Shown here: positions 5,422-6,034 of the stretch, piece by piece | How the letters are laid out: each line of letters begins with the position of its first letter | How positions within the stretch are numbered: the stretch's first letter is position 1 | NCBI GenBank assembly: GCA_949284665.1 | Contig: CASDWR010000206.1 | Location: 1-6,034 of the forward strand | Direction: 5' to 3' | From: an uncultured Rikenellaceae bacterium | Lineage (GTDB): Bacteria; Bacteroidota; Bacteroidia; Bacteroidales; Rikenellaceae | Length of the DNA stretch: 6,034 nt | Notes under the pieces: model-generated | The model's database searches: none | The model's input: the letters and a program-made list of their open reading frames with translations, nothing else | Told to the model about the DNA's origin: nothing | Translations under genes and position numbers: made by a program

Positions 5422-6034
5422 TCAATTCAAAATCCTGTTTATGTAAGTGGCATATTCGGATGCTGTCATCAGACCGAGTTCGTCGAAATCATCTTCTTCA
5501 AACTGGCATATTTCCCCGAAGACCACCCATGTTTCTAACGGAAAGATATTTAATAATAGCGGCTCATCATCCAAATCATAATTATAGGCATATAGCACAC
5601 CATCAACCGGCATAAGTATTTCTCCTGCGGAGTGAGTTGTTTCGATGTCTGCTATTGCGGTTCCTCTTAAAAATCCACCCAAACCTTTCGACCCTACATA
5701 TAATACGGTTCCCTGCAACTCGTAGTTAACATAAAAATCGGTTACGCCTATTCTATCGCCAGCATCCCCATTACCTGTCTGAATCCATACATGATATATC
5801 GAGTACAACCGATCATTAGGGATTTCATATGTCACAACCGATGTATTCTGCTCTGAATTCATCGGAAGAGTAATTTCAAGTCCATCGGCCTTTCGCCGGA
5901 CAGCCATTCCATCATTATAAGTATAAACTTCATTCACCTTCAACGCTTCTATACTTAAAACATCCGGGTCATTAGCGCCGGGAACTTGCCCTTGTAAAGA
6001 GGTGCAGTCTATCTTTTGCCTCTGAATATTGACG
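5422..6034 (-). CDS. Unrecognised protein, C-terminal part, cut by the window edge
   Basis: The frame shows 203 residues up to the TGA at 5424-5422 and has no stop before the right edge, so the true start lies outside the window. A TTG at 5943 could serve as a start but has no promoter or upstream signal, and the 30 codons before it read as normal protein (VNIQRQKIDCTSLQGQVPG...). The visible part looks beta-rich with many Tyr, Gly and Asp (WIQTGNGDAGDRIGVTDFYV, GVLYAYNYD), an acidic patch EEDDFDELG near the end, and a final helix-like TASEYATYINRILN. No catalytic motif, membrane helix or known Bacteroidota sorting domain is evident. Codons use more A and T than the neighbouring genes (ATA, AAT, TAT frequent), which may point to acquired or fast-evolving DNA. 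I do not recognise a family. The coding call is fairly sure; function unknown. Confidence 0.7.
   Translation of the reverse strand, partial: VNIQRQKIDCTSLQGQVPGANDPDVLSIEALKVNEVYTYNDGMAVRRKADGLEITLPMNSEQNTSVVTYEIPNDRLYSIYHVWIQTGNGDAGDRIGVTDFYVNYELQGTVLYVGSKGLGGFLRGTAIADIETTHSAGEILMPVDGVLYAYNYDLDDEPLLLNIFPLETWVVFGEICQFEEDDFDELGLMTASEYATYINRILN

Overview
The window looks like ordinary chromosome of a member of the order Bacteroidales (Bacteroidota); the genus cannot be told from this sequence. The evidence is promoter boxes matching the Bacteroidota -7 consensus TAnnTTTG in front of three genes, a start region for most genes without a strong Shine-Dalgarno site, a Bacteroidota-type lipocalin-like lipoprotein, and a secreted acetylesterase-like hydrolase of a kind common in glycan-degrading Bacteroidales.

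Layout from left to right. Bases 36-938 (minus) encode a secreted alpha/beta hydrolase with a complete catalytic triad. A 197-base divergent promoter region separates it from a plus-strand lipoprotein gene with a C-terminal lipocalin-like domain (1136-1711). This gene converges, with 29 bases between stops, on a minus-strand gene for a class I SAM-dependent methyltransferase-like protein (1741-2802) of the spermidine-synthase-like type, with a conserved N-terminal extension. Bases 2803-3245 hold no convincing gene, but directly downstream of prs they show a series of hairpins ending in a probable terminator. Next come two housekeeping genes on the minus strand: prs (PRPP synthetase, 3246-4208) and engB/ysxC (ribosome-assembly GTPase, 4303-4908), each with its own -7 box. 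Bases 4943-5421 are a long gap holding a possible decayed reading frame and a 30-base dyad. Finally 5422-6034 (minus) is the C-terminal part of a protein I do not recognise; it is open to the window edge.

How the genes work together: prs makes PRPP for nucleotide, histidine, tryptophan and NAD synthesis, and engB serves assembly of the large ribosomal subunit. They lie in the same direction, 94 bases apart, and could be partly co-transcribed, but prs appears to have its own promoter. The other genes look like independent units; nothing here supports a shared pathway. I found no mobile element, CRISPR array, tRNA or rRNA gene. The least explained parts are the structured region downstream of prs, the gap upstream of engB, and the unrecognised protein at the right edge. 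I do not see a convincing new multi-gene system.
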